DNA of 64,000 nucleotides from Thermomucor indicae-seudaticae (taxonomy: Eukaryota; Mucoromycota; Mucoromycetes; Mucorales; Lichtheimiaceae): NCBI GenBank assembly GCA_000787465.1, contig JSYX01000012.1:1-64000 (forward strand). Direction: 5' to 3'. Below are positions 58,280-64,000 of this stretch, piece after piece. The position numbers were made by a program, and so were the translations under genes. Positions within the stretch are counted from its first letter, which is position 1. Each line of letters starts with the position of its first letter. The notes below the pieces were generated by a model. It did not search any database. It saw nothing but the letters and a program-made list of their open reading frames with translations, and was not told the origin of the DNA.

Positions 58280-60794
58280 ATGGAGTATCGATTGCTGAGC
58301 GATCCCACCCCGGACACAGAGATCGGCGCGCCCTCAACGAAATGTCAACAGCATTACAGCTTCGATCGCGTATTTTTGAGACGTCTGCTGCACCTAATCA
58401 AAATCGTTCTTAACTGGAGCGGCCCATACAAGTTATGGTCCACGTCCAAAAAGGCCCGCGAAAAGAATTTGTTTTGGTTATACGTCATCTCTGTTTCATT
58501 AAGCTGCGGCAACGAAGTCTTGTATTACTATGTCGGTTTGATACCAAGTCGATTTTATGCAGTGCTTTCAAGCAAAGACCTTTCAGGGTTTACAAGGTTC
58601 CTTATCCCATGCATGTTGCTTGTTCTGGGAACCGCTGCAGTATGTTCCCTGATGAAACCCAATCACAAGACCCAGATCATGTACATTATCCGCTGATTTC
58701 TTTTCTGGGATGGGGTACCGTAGGGAAAAGCGTTGCTAGGTTATATCGGTGGTCTGTTTGCTCTGAAAACGCGACGTCTGTTGACGCGTTATGTGCATGA
58801 ACGCTATATCAGACCGCAATCATTGTATACAGTCGTGTTTTCTCGACGCGACATTGACAACCCGTAAGTCATTGCGTGACACTTGTTGGAAATATCAAAA
58901 ATCTATATGATCGGTTTCGCACCTAGAGATCAACGGATTACCCAAGACATTGACAAGTTTTCCGAGACGCTGCGCGAAATCCTGGAAAAGTTGATTATTG
59001 CTCCTGTACTTGTGATTTACTACACTTGGAAATGCTGGTCTGTGAGCGGTGCATTGGGGCCGCTGCTTATCTATGGCTATTTTGTGCTTGGATCGTTACT
59101 TAGCCGAGCGCTAATGAAGCCTGTCATCAATGCTGTTTTCTTTAAGGAGTCCGAGGAAGGCAACTTTAGGTAAAGCTTGATTGATATAGCCGAGTTTCAA
59201 TATCATGCGTGCTAGATGTATATATATACAACCTGTGGCAGATATCCTGATTATGATGAATTCGCCCTTGTAGATTTTTGCACGTTCGTCTCCGTCAGTT
59301 TGCCGAATCTATAGCGTTTCTTCGAGGGGAAGACAGAGAGAAAGCCAAGGCAAACACTACAGTTGACAAGTTGCTTGACTATCAGCGAAGCATCGTCAAT
59401 CGTGAGCTTCCTCTTCATTGTATGTCACATTGATTCAAAGATTCAGGGAAATAGCACGGCAGAGTAATGACTTGCTATCTTTCTAGTGGTCAATGAAGGA
59501 TTCTCGTATTTTGGATCCATTTTGAGCTACTTGATTGTAGCTGTGCCTATCTTTGCGGGCGTCTATGATGACAAGGACCCCGCAGAGTTAAGCGAAGTCA
59601 TTTCCAAGGTAAGGCTGCAACAAAGCATAAGTAAACTGTTTCTGACAGTCTTTGTTTACCAGAACTCGTTTTTCGCCATGTATCTTATCTTCAAGTTTAA
59701 TGAAATCATTGATCAATCGACAAAACTATCAGATTTGGCAGGCTACGTTGCACGAATTGGAGAACTGCTGGAGGTATTAAGGGAAGTCAACAGTGAAAAA
59801 CATGTCGATAAGTTGGGATACGGAAACGGAGATGATGACGCGTAAGTCCAAAAGAAGCATGTAAGACACTGTGTGCTAGACCTAGCTTCTATCGACAGGG
59901 AAAAGGTCGTATTCGAAAATGTCCATTTGCGTTCTCCTAGTGGCAAAACGGTCATATCAAACTTTGACTTTACTCTGCAGCGTGGTGAGCATACAGTGAT
60001 CGTTGGGCCCAACGGTGAGCTATTATGATGTTGGACCCATAGTAAGCTTCTCGGCTAATGTTGAAAAGGCAGTGGGAAATCGTCATTGCTTCGCGCACTG
60101 GCAGGTCTATGGCAATGCAAAGAAGGTAACACCATATTACATGGAAGAGTAACAGCAGTGTTCAATTTACTTTTAACGGTTTAGGCCGTGTACATGTGCC
60201 TGGTTCAAGTGCGGAAAGAAGTCTTTTATTCCTCCCGCAAGTGCCGTATCTTGTCCAAGGATCATTACGAGAACAAATTTTGTATCCTGACAATGCAGGA
60301 ACCCGTAAAAGTAGGTACACTGTTACGCTTTACGCATCCGTTGTTACAGCTAAAAAAGACATGCAGTATCCGATGATGAGATAAGGAGACTGTTAAAAAA
60401 GGTGCACTTGTCGCATTTGGAACAAATGGTAGACTCTTTTGATACGCCATACGGTCCGGAATGGAGCAGTTTACTGTCACCGGGAGAACAACAACGGCTC
60501 ATGTTTACCCGGCTTTTATATACGAAACCCGCGTTCGCTGGTAAGACAAATGCATACTTCTAAGGCCACGAAGAGCCATTGACATTGATGTCTACGGTTT
60601 ATACAGTTTTGGACGAGGCTACAAGCGCCATTGACGAAGACACAGAACTCCACCTTTATAAAACCATTATTGACCTTGGTATAACTGTCCTGAGCGTTAG
60701 TCATCATGGCGCATTCATCCAATTGCACCATAACATTATTGCTTTGGATGGTCATGGTGGACACAGAATAATGAATGCTCATTCCAACACCTAA
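58280..60794 (+). CDS. ABCD4-like half ABC transporter
   Basis: Half-size transporter of subfamily D: six-span membrane domain followed by one ATPase domain. ABCD proteins work as dimers; animal ABCD4 handles cobalamin export from lysosomes, while peroxisomal members carry acyl-CoA. The start MEYRLLSDPTPDTEIG is chosen because upstream sequence lacks family similarity. Marks in order: WSGPYKLWSTSKKAREKN; KALLGYIGGLFALKTRRLLT; the EAA-like NPDQRITQDIDKFSETL, which favours the ABCD4 branch; EEGNFRFLHVRLRQFAESIA; Walker A GPNGSGKSSLLRALAGLW; Q-loop LPQVPYLVQGSLREQILYP; signature LSPGEQQRLMFTRLLYTKP; and Walker B AVLDEATSAIDEDTE with H-loop SVSHH. Ten or more short introns were traced in phase and no damage was seen. 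The localisation and substrate are inferred. Confidence 0.9.
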
Positions 60795-61298
60795 ATTATA
60801 GATAGCACATGCAAACTAATTGTTCATATCTGATTTGTAAATTCCAGCATTTGCCCTTGGCTAGAAGATCCAGATCACATACTACTGGAAACTCTAGTAA
60901 TCAATAAATTAATTAACTTCGAGGACGAAAGGCTCCAAACGGCGTAGAAAAATCAGTAAATGTTTGAATTGCATTGTAGATACCATAAGTTACTACTGTT
61001 CATTTGTTACTGAGCAAATTTCAAAAGAGTAGATAATAATTAAAGTTACTAGCTAGATGATAGTGTTTTAAAGAAGAAAGTATCTTGGCTGGTATTTGCG
61101 GTCCTTTTTTTCTGGCTTGTTCAAGGGGAGGAGATACAGCTAAAGATGGTTCGTCCCAAAGAGCGCCGTGATGATAGACTTGCTCGTTTGTTAAGAAAAT
61201 AAACCACCCCTGGTAAGATTTGACATGTTCGTAAGAGTGAAAGAACCTCCCTCGCTACGCATAGGAGAGATGGGATACAAGCATCGAAAAAGAAACAC
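60795..61298. other. Convergent intergenic region
   Basis: About 500 bp between the ends of the ABC transporter and the RasGAP gene, AT-rich, with no gene. It should carry both transcript ends. A frame after 61225 on the plus strand has no motif. Confidence 0.4.
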
Positions 61299-63999
61299 TT
61301 ACTTGCTACGTGTCACAAAGGTCTTGTTCAGCAGATTTAATATCCTGGATACATTCAGGCGGACATACTCCAGGTCTAGGAGCTCAACATTGTCTTGTTG
61401 CTATATATTGGAAAGAAAAATTAGTCTCACAGCAGCAGATAAGCATTTGGTTTCCATACTTTTTCCAATAGATCGTCTAACTTCAAGTCCATTTCCAGAA
61501 TTGCCTTCTCACGTCCTGCAGTGATAGTTAGATCCAATCTATGACCAGCCATAGACGGTGGCTTACCTTTGTAATGCATGGCAATAATAAATGTTCCAGG
61601 TAGCGGTGAAGTAATCGAAAAGTAGATGTTGGCTCGTCTAATATGGACATTGAGTCACCACGACCGTCTTCACGGATGAAACAGGCAAAAAATTACCTGC
61701 TCTCTGGAACGGTGCTTTCAGCTATTACGCCATCTTTTTCTAGCTGGTTATGCGAAAACTTGAACGGACCCTGAGGCGGCGCTTTCCGTGACTTTTTGGG
61801 AAGACCGTCTACTTCCACACCGATACCCACCGAGTTCTTAGTCGCCTTTTCGCCACTACTCTGTATTCGAACATTCTGTAGGTAGGCCTTGTAGCTTTCA
61901 AGCTGACTGCGAAGGTACGCATTATGATCCAGAATCGTTTTATAGACTGCTTCCAGCGATTGGAGCTCCTGAAGGACTTTTTCTTTCAAGTTGCCGAGAT
62001 GGGCGAGTTCTTGTGTGATTTCTTCGACTAGCAGCTTGTAGCGGTCACGGTGGTCGATGATCCCAGCATCTTCCAGCTCCCGGAGCATGTCCTTGACCTT
62101 GATCCCTTTGCGGACAAGTTGCGCATCTTTAGTCGTTGCCGCTGTTTCAGCGATATAATCCAGATCCAACGGGCCAGCCCCCAGATGTGGAAGAGATCGT
62201 ATTAATTGTACGTAAATGGCTTTCGTCTCCATATAAAGGATATCATTCTGGGTAATATTATTTTCTGACATCAGTGCTGTGGTAAGGTCTATACATCAAT
62301 TCAGTTAGTCTTGTGTTGATGAATGTTAACACGAGAACGATTTTTCTTTCTCACCTTGAATTGGTACCTCCCAGCGACTGAAAAGAGGTAATTCCAGCGT
62401 CTTGTTTTCTTTGCGTGACACCTGCGGGACACAGGGTCCAATTTCATTAATCAGAATACGAATGTGATCTTTTTCTTTTGGAGCGAGAACATCCAGGTGC
62501 TGCAAAATAAGCGACTGCGTGTTGTATATCTCGTTGAGTGTGATATGCAGCACAATGTCCTTTTTGGAGAGTGCCATGTACTGATCCATCTCCAGAGACT
62601 CGTAGAAATCACTGACTTCGCACAGTTCATTAAGAAATTTGTTGATCCGTTGCTTATTGGCTTCAACAAAAGGGTTAGTGGGAAGCATATAGCTTTCTTT
62701 GGCGTATGATGGACGGTTCGCCAAGTTTTGCAGCATTTTCGCTATCTGCCATAAGAAATGTTAGAGAAGCGCAATGCATTGACAAGACTTCCTACTTACT
62801 AATGTCAGAGTACGACGTGGATGTTTACTGGGGACACTGTCCACCAGCATATAAGCTCTTGGAGTAACGATAGCAGGGTTGATGAATCGTAGAAAGAAGA
62901 AGCCTCCGATCATGGAACAGACTGTAAATTCAGAAGCGTTGGGACTCTTTCTTCTGGTTAGAGAGCGGATCTGTTTGCATATCCATCGGATGCCGTATGG
63001 TACAGACGAGGTGGAAGCTATGATGGTCGACAGAAAGCTTTCCGCAATTTCCATCAACATTTTGAGGCGTGGCTGAATGATTGCTTGGACATCAGGATTG
63101 GCTGCGGCTACCTCTGGCGTAACACTGCGCGGCATGTCTGGCGGTAACTGTCCACGGTCCTGTTCTATCTGCGCAACCATCTGTTCATAGACCTGAAGTG
63201 ACAAAAGTATTGAAATGGTTACATATATGCTGGAAGCTGGAATCCGTTTCTGACGGAATCATGCATTATATTATACCTTGAGCGGATTGATTTCTAGGTT
63301 GAGATCTTTGTGCTCGACCAGGTTGTTTATCTTTTCTGCAAGCACAGATTTCAGATACGACTGACCAGGACCTCGTCTTGTATATGTCGTCATCATCCGT
63401 GAAACAGGTGTATTTGCTCGAAGAAGAGATCCAAACTCGGTGGAAGTTTCAAATTGCGCTGCCAACACGTTCTACGGATAAAAAACTGAACGTGAGCATT
63501 CCACTCATCTATCCAGAGGGTTGAAAATCCGGGTACCTGAAACATTGTCAGCAGTAAATGCTCCTCTCTGCTTTCGTATTGATTGCCGTATATTGTGAAC
63601 ATGACTGTTTGAAGCAAAGTGTCGATCTCCGCCAAGCTTACAAGCCGGCATAATGTCGCGATATGTCTAGGTTCGCTCTGCAAAATGAAAAACAAGTTGC
63701 CATAAAGCTGAATTTTACGGTCGTCTGGATAATAATCACTATCTCCTTCTCCGTGTTCCTCGAGGTGCTGAACCATTTCGTTTTGCTAATAAAAGGGAGT
63801 TTTAGGATCCATAGTAACGCTGAGGCTGTAAAATATAAGTTCCCGGGAGTACCTCACTCAGTGCGATCCGGTTTTGAATAAGCAACGCAATACGTGAATC
63901 CAGATATCGTACATCTCTTTCAAGAAGAAAGTTCTTTTTCGATTGGGCCGAGATTTTGGTTTTCAGTTCTCGTAATTGACGTTGTGCTGTGCCAAACAT
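61299..63999 (-). CDS. IQGAP/Sar1-type Ras GTPase-activating protein (5' part beyond the window)
   Basis: Stimulates GTP hydrolysis by Ras-family GTPases; fungal relatives (S. pombe Gap1/Sar1, Aspergillus GapA) shape cell polarity and cytokinesis. The gene enters from beyond the right edge, so the true start is not seen; the ATG at 63999 is only the first codon in view. A coiled-coil N-terminal part ([19 protein letters not shown]) precedes the RasGAP domain: [20 protein letters not shown], the hallmark [20 protein letters not shown] and [20 protein letters not shown]. The RasGAP_C region follows ([40 protein letters not shown]), ending [18 protein letters not shown]. About seven short introns are visible. 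A GTAAGT overlapping the stop could allow a longer C-terminus, but the family normally ends here. Confidence 0.88.
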
Positions 64000-64000
64000 G

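Overview
The window reads as an intron-rich fungal chromosome segment. Many introns are very short (about 35-120 bp), the median gene spacing is small, and gene content is typically fungal: a Cys-type glutathione peroxidase, RIX7, a DIP2/Cps1-like acyl-AMP ligase, a Dal5-type permease and an IQGAP/Sar1-type RasGAP. The style fits Mucoromycota, but this is an inference from gene content and intron size, not from a marker gene. I saw no rRNA genes, convincing tRNA genes or CRISPR arrays.

Layout. 0.35-5.8 kb: glutathione peroxidase (+), the ribosome-biogenesis AAA ATPase RIX7/NVL (-) and ribosomal protein eL20 (+). 5.98-8.57 kb: a decayed monocarboxylate-transporter copy followed by its intact paralogue (-). 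9.0-15.3 kb: a very large DIP2/Cps1-like protein (-). 16.6-24.4 kb: glycyl-tRNA synthetase (+), an orphan Ser/Asp-rich protein (+), DIM1 rRNA dimethylase (-), a small orphan (+) and a two-pass membrane orphan (-). 25.6-32.4 kb: SDHAF4 (+), an M50B-like membrane metalloprotease (-), an allantoate-permease-like MFS carrier (-) and a DMT-superfamily transporter (+). 33.0-43.8 kb: two orphans (+), 5-oxoprolinase (-) with three GC-AG introns, glia maturation factor (+) and a TBL/PC-esterase-type membrane protein (-). 44.3-46.9 kb: an intronless BTB protein (-).

47-58 kb is different: gene-poor, repeat-rich and full of relics. It holds a Myb-like gene with an in-frame stop exactly at the second core tryptophan, and a long, heavily mutated remnant of a group III (Nik1-type) hybrid histidine kinase. 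That remnant keeps a tandem HAMP array, the ATPase G2 box and a receiver domain, but has lost the HisKA core. A 442-bp element with short inverted ends splits its HAMP array. A 175-bp Tc1/mariner-like MITE and other repeats lie downstream. 58.3-64 kb returns to intact genes: an ABCD4-like half ABC transporter (+) and a RasGAP (-) that runs off the window end.

Functional themes. RIX7, eL20, DIM1 and GlyRS all serve ribosome production or translation. Glutathione peroxidase and 5-oxoprolinase both belong to glutathione metabolism. GMF and the RasGAP act on actin and Ras signalling. Nothing suggests one co-regulated cluster. The most noteworthy signals are the decaying histidine-kinase locus with its nested element, the three GC-AG introns in one gene, and the decayed transporter duplicate.
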